64,000 nt of DNA from Methanosarcina barkeri str. Wiesmoor (GCF_000969985.1 NZ_CP009526.1:3348001-3412000), one strand, 5' to 3'. Shown: positions 18,861 to 28,690, numbered from the stretch's first letter. Numbers and translations are program-made. The notes: a model not told the origin generated them from the sequence alone.

Positions 18861-20159
18861 TCATTCTACTCCATTATTTTCGAAAAGAACAATACTGAAC
18901 CAAAAAGTCAGTCTCGGTTATTAGAAAGTTTCCAGTTCATCAAAAACTGTAACTTATGAACGTCTAGTATTATCAGAAAGATCATAACAGGGATGGAACC
19001 TATTTATCTCAGAAGAACTTTTAGCTTGCTCATGAATATCACATTTGAGTAATAAGTCATTAGAATTTATTAAAACTTTTCAATATTTTAAACATAACCG
19101 CTACAGAAGAAGAAATTTGTGCACTTAATTAACTGTTTAAGTGGTTTTGATTATTAATAATGTATACTTATTGTCAGATTTTGGCTGACAGCTCTTCCTT
19201 ATACGACAGATTATTACCATGGCAACCTCAAGTGCGTGAATTTCTTTTACTCCTAAAATTTTGGTTCTTCTCTATTCATCACACAACACAGTTAGATGGT
19301 CAGGCCCATTAGTCCTGGTTCACGTTTCCAGCTTTGACGTCCGAACCAAGTTACTTTCATTCGCCTCGTACATCGATCTGGCTTCAAGAATGCCCCATAA
19401 TTTTGGTTCTCAACATTGAAGGTGCATATACCTACGAGATCCCAAGTCAAAGTAAGCCAATTAATTGATTAATTTTCGGATCAAATTATGATTTGCTATT
19501 GGCTCTATGTAAAACCCTTAGTAACTCAAAACAGTCATCATTTCCCCCCATAAACATCATCAAATCTGAGAATATCACCTTCATCCATGAGCTCTATTGA
19601 CTGCACCTCAATCATCTCCAGTTGGCCTTTTACGGATTCGATAGTATGTGCCTTTACCCGGCTTGTATAAATGTGCTTTTCCCAGGCCTCAGGAAAAAAG
19701 ACAGATAAATGTACGTATGAATACATCATATTTAATACTATATGTAATGATAATTTTATTTAGTGATATTTTATTTAAAATTAATATTATTATTTATAAA
19801 AAAATGCATAGTTACTATTTTTGCCGTAAGCAGCTACTTATGAATTAATAAGCTAGAGTAGCCTTAATTTTTCATCTCTTCCCATATAATGTAAAGGAAT
19901 ATATTTTATTGTATCACCTTCATTGATACTTCTTTTCAGTTCAGGACGAGGAAATAGTAGAAAAGAAAATGATTCCGAAACCGAGGTCGTTCAGCTCTTT
20001 TCAAAGTTGACTTCTAACTCTGGTCAACGAGGCTAAAGAGTTGTTTTGCCAGATTTTATCAATGATCACTTAATCCTTTAGCCTCGATTTTTTCTCTTTT
20101 TTCAATTAAGGTTTATTCGTTTTCAGAATATATTCCCTGTCTTGTGTTTGTTGTCATAT
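18861..20159. other. Gene-poor region with probable gene remnants
   Basis: 1.3 kb. Between about 19290 and 19410 the minus strand has a short GC-richer open frame including RRMKVTWFGRQSWKREPG with no start. An isolated 63-codon minus-strand frame at 19538-19729 has no ribosome binding site. Both look like relics of one inserted element, but I cannot name the family. The rest is AT-rich. A minus-strand terminator for the upstream glycan pair is not relevant here and none is seen for the PKD gene's start side. Confidence 0.4.
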
Positions 20160-23100
20160 TTATGCAGTCACTTTTATATATTCTGTTTTTGTTACCGTGT
20201 TACTGCCTTTAGCATTCTTTACTGTCAAGTTAACCGTATATGTTCCTGCCTTGGAATACTTATGAATCGGGTTCTGGTGGAATGAATCTGATCCGTCTCC
20301 AAAGTCCCATATCCATTTAGCAGGTGTTCCTGTGCTTGTGTCAGTAAATTTAACCTTTAATGGTGCTTTTCCCGATGTAACACTACTGGTGAAGTTTGCA
20401 ACCGGTTTTGTAATCACTATTATATATTCTGTTTTTGTTACCGTGTTCTTGCCTTTAGCATTCTTTACTGTTAAATTAACAGTATATATTCCTGCTTTTG
20501 AATACTTATGAATCGGATTCTGGTGGAATGACTTTGATCCGTCTCCAAAGTCCCATCTCCATTTAGCAGGGATTCCTGTGCTTGTGTCAGTAAAAGCAAC
20601 ATTCAATGGTGTTTTTCCAGAGGTTGGAGTTGCAGAAAAGTTTGCAACCGGTTTTGTTATTACTTTTATATATTCTGTTTTTGTTACCGTGTTCTTGCCT
20701 TTAGCATTCTTTACTGTCAAGTTAACCGTATATTCCCCTGCTTTTGAATACTTATGAGTCGGATTCTGAGCGAATGAACTTGATCCGTCTCCAAAGTTCC
20801 AGAACCAGGAAGTTGGAGAGCCAGTACTTGTATCAGTAAATTTAACCTTTAATGGTGTTTTTCCTGAAGTAGGAGACGCAGAAAATGCAGCTACAGGCTT
20901 TGCTGAAGAGGGACTGGAGACCTTAATGTACCCAGTTTTTACCTCAGAATCGCTTCCATCCTCGTTGGAAACCGTAAGGTTAACAGTGTAAGTACCGGCT
21001 GCAGCATAAGTGTAGATAGGGTTCTGCTCAGTGCTGTCTACATTGCCATCATTATCAAAGTCCCAAGAATAGGAAGAAACAGTGCCAGTTGAAGCGTCTG
21101 TAAACTGAACTTCAAGAGGTGCTGTACCGGTTGTTACATTTGTGGTAAAGTTAGCTACTGGTGCAGCTTCTTGTTCTTTCTGGTATTCAACGACAAGGAT
21201 CTGCTGGAGCGCATCCATGCCTCCGTTTGTTGTGCCCTGGATTCCGGCCTCGTTTCCGGTTTCATTAATGTAATTTTTTACATTAAAGACCAGAGGGCTT
21301 GCTGAATTTGAACTTCCCTGCCATGCCAGGGTTGTCACAGTGTTTCCATTGAAGAGCAGGTTACCTTCATCGGGTCCGGCACTTCCTGCGAAACTGTACA
21401 GCGTAGCGTTCCTAACCTTACTTACATCAACGGACATACCCGTGAAAGGAGCATATGCTGTAGCTTCTTCGGAAGTGGTTCCATACCCGGAGGCAGATAC
21501 ACCAAGTTCGTCGCATTCTTCATTGATGAAGATCTGCTTCCTGGTTTCATTAGGGTTACGGTAGATCACAACAAGAGTGCTGGGGTATAGAGCATTGCTA
21601 TTGCCAGCATTAGGCGCCATGACAAGACTGTTTCCTGCAGAGTTAAACTGGCTGGTCACATCAAAGGCATAAAGGCCATATTTATACTCAGCATACCCAC
21701 CAAAATTGCTCTTGTCAGTGTATGGTGTTCCACCTGTAAGCTGCTTTCCGTTAAACGAAGCATTCCAGCTAGGTACTCCCCCAGAAGTGGTATCCCAGTT
21801 GTAGGCGAGATAGAGCCAGACCTTTTCTACGGTGGAGCCACTAGGGAGTGGAAGATCACTTGCAGTCCAGGTTTCGGTCCTGCCAGTCCAGCCAATAGCT
21901 TTGTAAAAAGTATCGGGTTGTGTGGAGTACAGAAGGTTACCCTGGAGATCATAGGTCTCTTTTGTGGTAATATCACTTCCACCTTTCCAGTAGCGTTTTC
22001 CTTTATACCCATTATATTTGACAGATTTAGCCAAACTGCTTTTGTTGTTGTTAGTCTCATTAGTTTCGGAGATCAGATTGTCAGGGTCAACAACTGCAGT
22101 ATAGGTTACAGTGCTACCTTCCAGATTGCGTACGGTTGGGTCGATTATGGTCGCAGTTTCCGTTCCTCCACTGGACATGGATGCAATTGTTGTAGTGTTT
22201 ACTGGAACTGAACTGGATACGTCGCTGGCATAAAGAGCTACCGAAATATTATTTAGGGTAACAGGGCCAGTATTCTTGACGTTAGTGACTATGGTATTTG
22301 CTTCCCTGGCAAAGACCGCAGAGCCTGGTACAGTGTTTATGATTCCGGAGATCGTGAGATCGTTAGTTTCCGCCGAACTTACAGTGATATAATCCGTCTT
22401 TACTGTGCTGTTGCTACCGGCTTCATTTGTGACCGTGAGGGTGACATTATAGTTCCCGACAGAATCATAGGTATACGAAGGGTTCTGCTCTGTAGCCTTT
22501 GCACCGTCCCCAAAGTCCCACGTCCAGGATGTAGGTTCACCTGTTGACTGATCCATGAACGCAACTGTTAGAGGTTTCATTCCACTTGTCTTGTCCGCCG
22601 TGAAGTTGGCTATTGGTGCCAACCCCTGTGAGTCAGTATATTCTGCCGTCAGTATGGAAAGTGCATTTTTATAGAATCCAGCATTTCTGTCATAGGTCAG
22701 AGTGTTTGTATCGGTAGATTTAAAATCGTCCGTAATATCCCAAGAATCAGATCCACAATAAGTACCCTGGGGTGTACCTGAAGTGAGTGATTTTCCGTTG
22801 AAAGCGTATGACCCGTCTGCACTTGCCATGTGTATATCTGTAAGCTTTGCAGATTTTAGTGTAGAACCCGCTGATAAAGCTGCCTTAAAATCTGTGCTTC
22901 CGATGTAGTTTTCACCCAGGTTATCCTCACTATAATAAGTATCCGCATCGTGTCCACGGTTTACCTGATACCAGATCTTTTTTCCGCTACCGTCATTGTA
23001 AGCTACAATAAGAGTTATCAGTTTTATTCTACCATCAAACTTCTCGTCAGTAGGCTCCGTATGTACGGTAGCTTTGTTTTCCCCAGACTTTACAAGGCTT

Positions 23101-23522
23101 GTGACATCATAATACATCATGTAGTCACTGGTTACCCTGTCAACATGGTCGTTTACCTGGACATATGCTTTTCCGTCATTACCCCCATTAATAATGTATT
23201 TATAAGGAACTTTAAGGGTTTCATTTCCGAGAGTCTGGTCGTTAAAGCTTACATTTGCAAAACCTTTATAATTATTTTGCATGTGCCCACAGTATACGGT
23301 TGTGAGCAACGTCGCCCATTCAACTTCAGCATCATCAGGCAGTGTAAAGGTCTTGTCTATAGTTTTATCGGTGTGTATTGCCTGATCTGCTGTTCCGTAG
23401 TAGCTATCACAATAAACACCTCCACTTACTGTTCCGTTGTGGACAGAAGTCAGAGGGATTCCGCCTACGTAATTGTCAGCCAGGCAGACCCCGCTGGTCA
23501 GAATCAGAGTTAACAATATCAA
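20160..23522 (-). CDS. Exported surface protein with DUF3344, CARDB and five PKD domains
   Basis: 1120 residues from the first usable TTG. Order: signal sequence; DUF3344 region (about 15-295); PKD 1 (about 303-385); CARDB-like domain (about 388-495); second DUF3344-like region (about 500-780); PKD 2-5 (about 790-1120), each with the WDFGDG or WNFGDG core. PKD 3-5 are near-identical, a sign of recent internal duplication. No C-terminal anchor is visible, so it may be held by partner proteins or the S-layer. The start is odd: AGGAGG at about 23547-23552 is 25 nt from the TTG, and the frame between contains only ACG (23538-23540) at proper spacing. Translation from that ACG gives a better signal peptide (TNRKLILILLT). 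Confidence 0.85.
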   Translation of the reverse strand: MILLTLILTSGVCLADNYVGGIPLTSVHNGTVSGGVYCDSYYGTADQAIHTDKTIDKTFTLPDDAEVEWATLLTTVYCGHMQNNYKGFANVSFNDQTLGNETLKVPYKYIINGGNDGKAYVQVNDHVDRVTSDYMMYYDVTSLVKSGENKATVHTEPTDEKFDGRIKLITLIVAYNDGSGKKIWYQVNRGHDADTYYSEDNLGENYIGSTDFKAALSAGSTLKSAKLTDIHMASADGSYAFNGKSLTSGTPQGTYCGSDSWDITDDFKSTDTNTLTYDRNAGFYKNALSILTAEYTDSQGLAPIANFTADKTSGMKPLTVAFMDQSTGEPTSWTWDFGDGAKATEQNPSYTYDSVGNYNVTLTVTNEAGSNSTVKTDYITVSSAETNDLTISGIINTVPGSAVFAREANTIVTNVKNTGPVTLNNISVALYASDVSSSVPVNTTTIASMSSGGTETATIIDPTVRNLEGSTVTYTAVVDPDNLISETNETNNNKSSLAKSVKYNGYKGKRYWKGGSDITTKETYDLQGNLLYSTQPDTFYKAIGWTGRTETWTASDLPLPSGSTVEKVWLYLAYNWDTTSGGVPSWNASFNGKQLTGGTPYTDKSNFGGYAEYKYGLYAFDVTSQFNSAGNSLVMAPNAGNSNALYPSTLVVIYRNPNETRKQIFINEECDELGVSASGYGTTSEEATAYAPFTGMSVDVSKVRNATLYSFAGSAGPDEGNLLFNGNTVTTLAWQGSSNSASPLVFNVKNYINETGNEAGIQGTTNGGMDALQQILVVEYQKEQEAAPVANFTTNVTTGTAPLEVQFTDASTGTVSSYSWDFDNDGNVDSTEQNPIYTYAAAGTYTVNLTVSNEDGSDSEVKTGYIKVSSPSSAKPVAAFSASPTSGKTPLKVKFTDTSTGSPTSWFWNFGDGSSSFAQNPTHKYSKAGEYTVNLTVKNAKGKNTVTKTEYIKVITKPVANFSATPTSGKTPLNVAFTDTSTGIPAKWRWDFGDGSKSFHQNPIHKYSKAGIYTVNLTVKNAKGKNTVTKTEYIIVITKPVANFTSSVTSGKAPLKVKFTDTSTGTPAKWIWDFGDGSDSFHQNPIHKYSKAGTYTVNLTVKNAKGSNTVTKTEYIKVTA

Positions 23523-24484
23523 AATTAGTTTTCTATTCGTTAATCTTCCTCCTGTACGTCAATTAGAGAAAGAATTCCAGAGATCTGTACATAAGCAGTT
23601 CTTATCAGACAATTAACAGGAACCTAAGTATTACCAGTAAAAGTAAAGTCAAATAATTATGATTCTGTTTTAGGAAATGTGACCAAATGTGTTTTCAGAC
23701 TAAATATATCTAACCAATTCCCGTTTCTGAGTGACTTTCTTTGACAGTTATCTTTTAAGTTCTTTCTCATAAGTTTTTTCAAATTACAACTAATTTTTAA
23801 TACAAATAATTATTTTATTAACAAGTTTTCAAGTATATTAATTTTTTTAAATGCTTTTATGATTATTTATGTTAATAATTTTATGATTACATAGCATATT
23901 TTTATAGGTTTTATACATTGAGTAAAAAAGTTGCTCAAAAATACCTTTTTTAAGTACATTAGCTGGAGACGCTTATGAAAATAGTAAAACATAGTGCAAA
24001 ATTATGCATAAATTGTTTTATGGTGACGTTTTGTGATTTTAATTTCTTTTATACCTGTCATTTTTGAGATCTCTGGTTTAAGTATATTTTTGTTTAAATA
24101 AATTTTTTGATTAAGTAGATGTTTTTATTTTTGTATTGGTTGATAATTAGCATATTAATTCAACTATTTTCCCTATAATATATGAAATATTTATTAATAT
24201 TTTTTAAATTATTAATATTATTTAATAATCATGTAAGAATAGACATTTACACAAAAAATGATTACCATTTTGATAGGAGAAAAAAATTGAGAATCCAAAA
24301 TACTTGAAAAATTCTCTTAATCGGTTGACAGTCCTGCAAAAAAGAATAAGTAGAAAAATTAAGGGTTCAAAAAATAGAGAGAAGGCAAGGCTGCAACTCT
24401 CAAAACTCCATGAGAAAAATACATGAGAAAAATACATGAGAAAAATACATGAGAAAAATACATGAGAAAAATACATGAGAAACA
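23523..24484. other. AT-rich intergenic region
   Basis: Almost 1 kb with very high AT content and no supportable gene. The left edge carries the AGGAGG that belongs to the PKD-protein gene; the right edge carries the 13 bp tandem repeats listed separately. Confidence 0.5.
24410..24484 (+). repeat. 13 bp tandem repeats before a transposase remnant
   Basis: Five full copies and one partial copy of ATGAGAAAAATAC run directly into the GTG of the IS1634-type remnant. The array replaces what should be the upstream transposase sequence, so it marks the truncation point. Confidence 0.88.
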
Positions 24485-24712
24485 GTGAATAAAGGAAATG
24501 TTCTTGATCTCGAGCACTTTTCCGATACTTATAACCAGATTGAAAGTAGACTTAAAAAAGGTTCTCTTATTGTTTTTGATAAAGGAGCTAATACCAAAGA
24601 GAATCTCAACCTGAGAAGGGATGCTGAGATGGACTATCTCACTTCCATGAAACTGAATTTGAGTGACGATGAAATAATTGAGAACTTTGATCTGGAAAGA
24701 ACAGACAAATAA
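24485..24712 (+). pseudogene. IS1634-family transposase fragment
   Basis: 75 codons. The peptide contains GSLIVFDKGANTKENL and DYLTSMKLNLSDDE, which resemble the central catalytic region of IS1634-type (DDE, IS4-like) transposases common in Methanosarcina. Full-length enzymes are about 450-550 residues, so both ends are missing. The 5' side is cut by 13 bp repeats and no terminal inverted repeat is seen nearby. The fragment retains one catalytic-type Asp (in FDKGAN). It should not be functional. Confidence 0.7.
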
Positions 24713-24893
24713 AAATAAAAACTTTATTCAGACCTGTTTTGCTGAACATTTGTTCCTAAAAGTATATGCCCGTTTGAAGAGAAACAATACTTAACTTTAC
24801 CAAATGTATTTTTGAAGCCGATTCAAGTTTGATAGAACAGGATTTCGATAAAACGGGATTCAAACTGAGTTTTAGTATTGGGGGTATGAGGAA

Positions 24894-25304
24894 ATGTTAC
24901 TCATGGATATAATAACCTGGGAGCCTAAAGACTCCCTGAAAGTTGCGGAATTCTATGCGAATTATGAATACCCGAAAGGCATAAAAGTAATTGATGAATG
25001 GACTGACCTTACTGGCTACCGCGCGTTTATAATTTATGAAACTGAAGACGAAAAAACATATGCGAATTCCGTGTTTCCGTTCATAGGGCTGTGCAAATTC
25101 GAAACATTTCCGGTTATGAAATTGGACAAATTTATGCAGCTTGCCCAAAAACTTGCCGAGAAAACAGGAGGAAAATGGCCAGGTGCTGAGCAGGAAGAAG
25201 GAGGAAAAGCCTCAGAAAAACTTCTTCAGCAAATAGATAACCTTGAAAAGAGAATTGAACGCCTTGAACACCATTCTTTTGTTCAGCAGGAAGATATAAC
25301 GTAA
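24894..25304 (+). CDS. DUF3303-family protein with C-terminal coiled coil
   Basis: 136 residues. The first ~90 (MDIITWEPKDS, then GIKVIDEWTDLTGYRAF) match the small DUF3303 ferredoxin-like domain found widely in methanogens. The last ~40 residues are a short coiled coil (KLLQQIDNLEKRIERLEHH). The function is unknown; the fold resembles dimeric alpha-beta barrel proteins. The ATG at 24894 is used; GGGGGT 8 nt upstream supports it, with an ATG at 24903 possible. Confidence 0.8.
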   Translation: MLLMDIITWEPKDSLKVAEFYANYEYPKGIKVIDEWTDLTGYRAFIIYETEDEKTYANSVFPFIGLCKFETFPVMKLDKFMQLAQKLAEKTGGKWPGAEQEEGGKASEKLLQQIDNLEKRIERLEHHSFVQQEDIT

Positions 25305-25488
25305 AAATTTAAGTTTAATGTGAAAATTTAAGTTTAAAGCGAAAACTAGATTCGATATGAAACTTAATTCCAGCGTGAAAACCTAGATCCAACGCGAAAC
25401 TTAGTTCCAAGTAAAGACCTGATTCCAACGTAAGAACTGCGATCTGAAACCGGTTTTAGTCCGGCCGAGAATTTTTACCTCAAATTTA

Positions 25489-26025
25489 TTATTTTTCAAA
25501 CGCGCTTTCAAATTTTTCCTCGTCCATGCGATAGATCTGCCACCCATCTGCAGAGCTTCCTCCAAGACGTTCGTAGAATTTCCTTGCAGGGTTCCAGTCA
25601 AGAACTGCCCATTCCATTCTTCCACAGTTTCTTTCTTTTGCAAGCTTTACACAATGGAGAAACATTGCTTTCCCGATTCCTTTTCCCCGGAACTCAGGTT
25701 TTACAAAAATATCCTCGATATAGAGTCCAGGCTTTCCCACAAAAGTAGAAAAATTGTGGAAAAAGACAGTAAACCCGGCAGGAACCCCGTCCAGTTCGGC
25801 AAAGAAAACCTCAGCATAGGGCTTTTTTCCAAACATGGCCTCTGCTAGAGTTTCTTCTGTCGCTGCGACCAGGTGGGAAAGGTTTTCAAACTTTGCAATG
25901 CCTTTGACGAACTCAAGAATCAAGGGGACATCTTCTATTTCTGCGGCGCGGATTTTTAAACAGGTTTTTATTTCATTCTCTGTAGGCTTTATAGAACTTT
26001 CTTCAAGTTTTTCCGGCTCTGACAT
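25489..26025 (-). CDS. GNAT-family N-acetyltransferase (diamine/thialysine acetyltransferase-like)
   Basis: 178 residues. The GNAT acetyl-CoA site is clear: EDIFVKPEFRGKGIGKAMF (RGKGIG at 113-118). FFHNFSTFVGKPGLYIED and MEWAVLDWNPARKFYERLG follow the spermidine/thialysine N-acetyltransferase subgroup closely, so a polyamine or amino-acid amine is the likely substrate. The first ~20 residues are a non-conserved extension. It acts in the cytoplasm. It is monocistronic, and degenerate short repeats lie beyond its stop (25305-25430). Confidence 0.88.
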   Translation of the reverse strand: MSEPEKLEESSIKPTENEIKTCLKIRAAEIEDVPLILEFVKGIAKFENLSHLVAATEETLAEAMFGKKPYAEVFFAELDGVPAGFTVFFHNFSTFVGKPGLYIEDIFVKPEFRGKGIGKAMFLHCVKLAKERNCGRMEWAVLDWNPARKFYERLGGSSADGWQIYRMDEEKFESAFEK

Positions 26026-26205
26026 TTTTCTATTCCTTTATTAGATTGATAAATACAAATAATTTTATAGGTTTAATGAAACTGAAGTTATGAAACTGAA
26101 GTTATTTGAATCCACTCTTAGTGTATGTAATTTTTGCTAGCCTGAGATTTCCAATAAAAATAAGTATGAAGCAATAAGTATGAAGCAAGAAAAGTCTTGT
26201 TTAAA

Positions 26206-27120
26206 ATGCTTGGTAAAAAAGATTTCAAACCGGTCACGCTTGCAGATCGAGCTTTTTTCGAGCGCCATTACGCACTCTACCCGCAAACCCATAGCGATAA
26301 CACCTTCACGAGTATGATCTGCTGGAACCATTTCATGCATTATCGGTATGCATACGTGAAAGGAAACGTAATTCTAGCGTGCACCGCCGCAGGAGTGACA
26401 CGGTTACACCCACCTGTAGGCCCCCGTGATCCTGAACTCATGAAGGAGGTAATACGGCTGGCGCTGGACATGGGCAACAATAATAAGCCCTTAATGCTCA
26501 TCGATCCTGAGACTGCAAAATGTATGAAGGAAATCGATCCTGACCTTATACTGGTTCCGGACCTTAACCATTTTGAATATGTGTACCGTGCTTTCGACCT
26601 TGCTGAACTTCCTGGAAAGAAATACCTCAAAATCCGCAGCCAGCTTAACAAATTCCGGAAAAATTACCGGCACACTGTCGAGCCAATAACTTCAGAAAAC
26701 CGAGAAGAAATAATGGAATTCCTGGTAAAGTGGTGTGAGAGCAAAAGGTGCAAGAACAATTTCACCCTTGCCCATGAAATAGAAGCATTTTCCTATGCGG
26801 TCGAACACTTAACCGAACTGCCCCTGCGAGGCCTTTTGATAAGGGTTGACTCACAGGTAGGTGCCATCTCCCTTTTTGAGCGTCTCAATGCTAATACAGC
26901 GCTAATCCATTTTGAGAAAGGGCTGACTGACTATGAAGGAATATACAAGGCGATCAATGCCGAAACCGCAGCAGTTCTTGCCAGCGAGGTGGAGTATATC
27001 AACCGGGAAAGCGACCTCGGTGCCAGTGGACTTCGAAAGGCGAAGCTTAGGTATCATCCGCACCACATGGTTGAAGTGTATTCGCTCAAACGCAGAACCC
27101 ACTTTCCAGTTATCACATGA
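26206..27120 (+). CDS. DUF2156 protein (phosphatidylglycerol lysyltransferase C-terminal-like)
   Basis: 304 residues from the ATG at 26206; a TTG three codons earlier is equally possible and neither has a strong ribosome binding site. Two GNAT-like lobes are visible, with YLKIRSQLNKFRKNY in the middle and LRKAKLRYHPHHMVEVY at the C terminus, as in the soluble DUF2156/LPG-synthase C domain. Bacterial MprF proteins use this domain to transfer aminoacyl groups from tRNA to lipid. Here the membrane flippase part is absent, so a cytoplasmic aminoacyl- or acyl-transferase of unknown substrate is the most that can be said. The direct repeat AATAAGTATGAAGC precedes the gene. Confidence 0.82.
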   Translation: MLGKKDFKPVTLADRAFFERHYALYPQTHSDNTFTSMICWNHFMHYRYAYVKGNVILACTAAGVTRLHPPVGPRDPELMKEVIRLALDMGNNNKPLMLIDPETAKCMKEIDPDLILVPDLNHFEYVYRAFDLAELPGKKYLKIRSQLNKFRKNYRHTVEPITSENREEIMEFLVKWCESKRCKNNFTLAHEIEAFSYAVEHLTELPLRGLLIRVDSQVGAISLFERLNANTALIHFEKGLTDYEGIYKAINAETAAVLASEVEYINRESDLGASGLRKAKLRYHPHHMVEVYSLKRRTHFPVIT

Positions 27121-27237
27121 TAGTTTACATCCAAAGGTAATAGATACTTATAGGAATTGCTTATCAACCTAAAAAACTCAGATGATGTTATTACTACTGA
27201 TAAAAAGAATCTGATAAAATGAACCTTGAGGTAATGC

Positions 27238-27402
27238 ATGAAGATACTTATTAATGCTGATCAAGAGTAAATAAAAATATTAATCCACTAATTGCTAAAG
27301 TCAAAGAATATTTAAGGATTTCATTACCATCAAGAGCTGGTAGTCCGTTTAGTGAAGAATTTAAATCTATTAAACAAACTATCTCAAAACTCAAGCCATT
27401 TA
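27238..27402 (+). pseudogene. Short broken gene after DUF2156
   Basis: ATG at 27238 is preceded by a good GAGGTAA, but the frame stops after ten codons. An adjacent frame continues with LIAKVKEYLRISLPSRAGSP and further protein-like sequence until it runs into 20 bp repeats at 27391. A frameshift followed by truncation explains this. The family is not recognised. Confidence 0.4.
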
Positions 27403-27470
27403 TACAATTCTCAAGCCATTTATACAATTCTCAAACCATTTATACAATTCTCAAGCCATTTATACAATTG
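27391..27470 (+). repeat. Four 20 bp tandem repeats
   Basis: Four head-to-tail copies of TCAAGCCATTTATACAATTC; one has a single change and the last ends differently. The unit is not a multiple of three and there are no spacers, so it is neither coding nor CRISPR. Confidence 0.92.
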
Positions 27471-27601
27471 GATTATGGACAATATTTACCTTATAATACA
27501 TAGAAGATATTCTTCAAACATCAGATACAGATATCTTTGTAGTCAAATATAATATCTCAATTGTATAATCAAGTTTACTTTTGAGACAGCCTGTTTTCAT
27601 A

Positions 27602-27731
27602 GAGCCTGTTCCAAAAGTCACTTTACTCTTAATCGTTGGGAATTCTCAGAATTGTTTTCATGATCATGAACTTGATTGATTATTCAAAATACAAGGCCTA
27701 AGAAGCAGATTTCAAGTTTTGGAATGAATTC
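27602..27731. mobile_element. MITE-like element, copy 2
   Basis: 130 bp beginning GAGCCTGTTCCAAAA and ending in the complement of GAATTCATTCCAAAAC, flanked by ATA on both sides. It is closely similar to copies 3 and 4. Confidence 0.8.
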
Positions 27732-27777
27732 ATAATTTTTTGAAATTTGGAAGAGTCTAGTAAAAAATTTGTATAAA

Positions 27778-27907
27778 GAGCCTATCCCAAGAGCCACTTT
27801 ACTCTTAATCATTGGGAATTCTCAGAATTATTTTCATGATCATGAGCTTGATTGATTATTCAAAATACGAGGTCTAAGAAGCAAATTTCAAGTTTTGGGA
27901 TGACCTC
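27778..27907. mobile_element. MITE-like element, copy 3
   Basis: 130 bp beginning GAGCCTATCCCAAGAG, ending in the complement of GAGGTCATCCCAAAAC, flanked by AAA on both sides. Same orientation as copy 2, 46 bp away. Confidence 0.85.
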
Positions 27908-27958
27908 AAAATAAATCGTTTTTAAAAATATTAGGGTTGTAAATAAATATAAAAAAAA

Positions 27959-28690
27959 TTAATTGAAGGTATCTTTCAACACCTCCTCATTTTTATTCTC
28001 TGCAAGCATCTTCAAAGTGTCAAGCTGTTCCTGTTCAGAATCGATGTAATAAACCTCATATCCGAGCCTGCCAAGCTGCCGAATATACTCTGTTGGGAAC
28101 GCGGGCTCTATCGTTACAGCATGGGTAATTACATATCGATCGCCGACGACGGTTCGTAGCAGGCTTCGCCCGTATCTATCATCCAATTCTGCAATCTTAG
28201 GTTTTAGAGCAGCAATATCATCTATCATCTTTCCTATGGCCTGAAAGTCAAATGCTGGGCCCCAACACGTGAGTGCAAAACACTGTGCTATGCGATCGGC
28301 TCCGACTTTCCTTGCCAGGCCAACTGATGTATATTTGCGAATGATATCACCTTCCGGCACGTTAGGCACAAAGAACATCTCATTCTGGTTCGGCCAAAAG
28401 AAATCAGAAATATTCCTCGAGAACAGTTCATTAATCACTTCGCCAAACAGCCAAAGAGGTGTGATAGACCATGCAACCCGCCGCATATTATCTGTAACTG
28501 TCACGGGCTTGTTTTTGATTAACTTTAGCTCGGGATATTCTCCCAATATTTGTTGCTCAATATCATCGACCATATTATCCGTAACTGTCACGAACTTGTC
28601 TTTGATTAGCTCTAGCTTGAGATATCCTTCCAATATTCTTTGCTCAATATCTTTGACTATATTTATATAATCAAACCAATTTTTTGGCAA
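27959..28690 (-). CDS. Orphan protein of unknown function between MITE pairs
   Basis: 243 residues; I do not recognise the family. The N terminus has two consecutive 29-residue copies (about 12-40 and 41-69), each ending KxVTVTDNM, from an 87 bp DNA duplication. The rest looks globular, with an alpha/beta C terminus (YIRQLGRLGYEVYYIDSEQ). No signal peptide or membrane segment is seen. The only start is TTG, with no clear ribosome binding site, and the upstream DNA is AT-rich. Two MITE-like copies lie on each side, suggesting that the block entered or moves with those elements. Confidence 0.6.
   Translation of the reverse strand: MPKNWFDYINIVKDIEQRILEGYLKLELIKDKFVTVTDNMVDDIEQQILGEYPELKLIKNKPVTVTDNMRRVAWSITPLWLFGEVINELFSRNISDFFWPNQNEMFFVPNVPEGDIIRKYTSVGLARKVGADRIAQCFALTCWGPAFDFQAIGKMIDDIAALKPKIAELDDRYGRSLLRTVVGDRYVITHAVTIEPAFPTEYIRQLGRLGYEVYYIDSEQEQLDTLKMLAENKNEEVLKDTFN

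Noticed and set aside
19538-19729. 63-codon minus-strand gene
   Set aside because: No ribosome binding site or recognised family; treated as a possible remnant only.
22950-23513. 187-codon plus-strand frame opposite the PKD-protein gene
   Set aside because: It lies wholly antisense to conserved DUF3344 coding sequence.
27391-27470. Short direct repeats resembling a CRISPR array
   Set aside because: The 20 bp units abut without spacers and no cas gene is present.
27352-27552. 66-codon frame through the 20 bp repeats
   Set aside because: The repeat unit is not a multiple of three, so reading frames change between copies; no protein-like conservation is possible.
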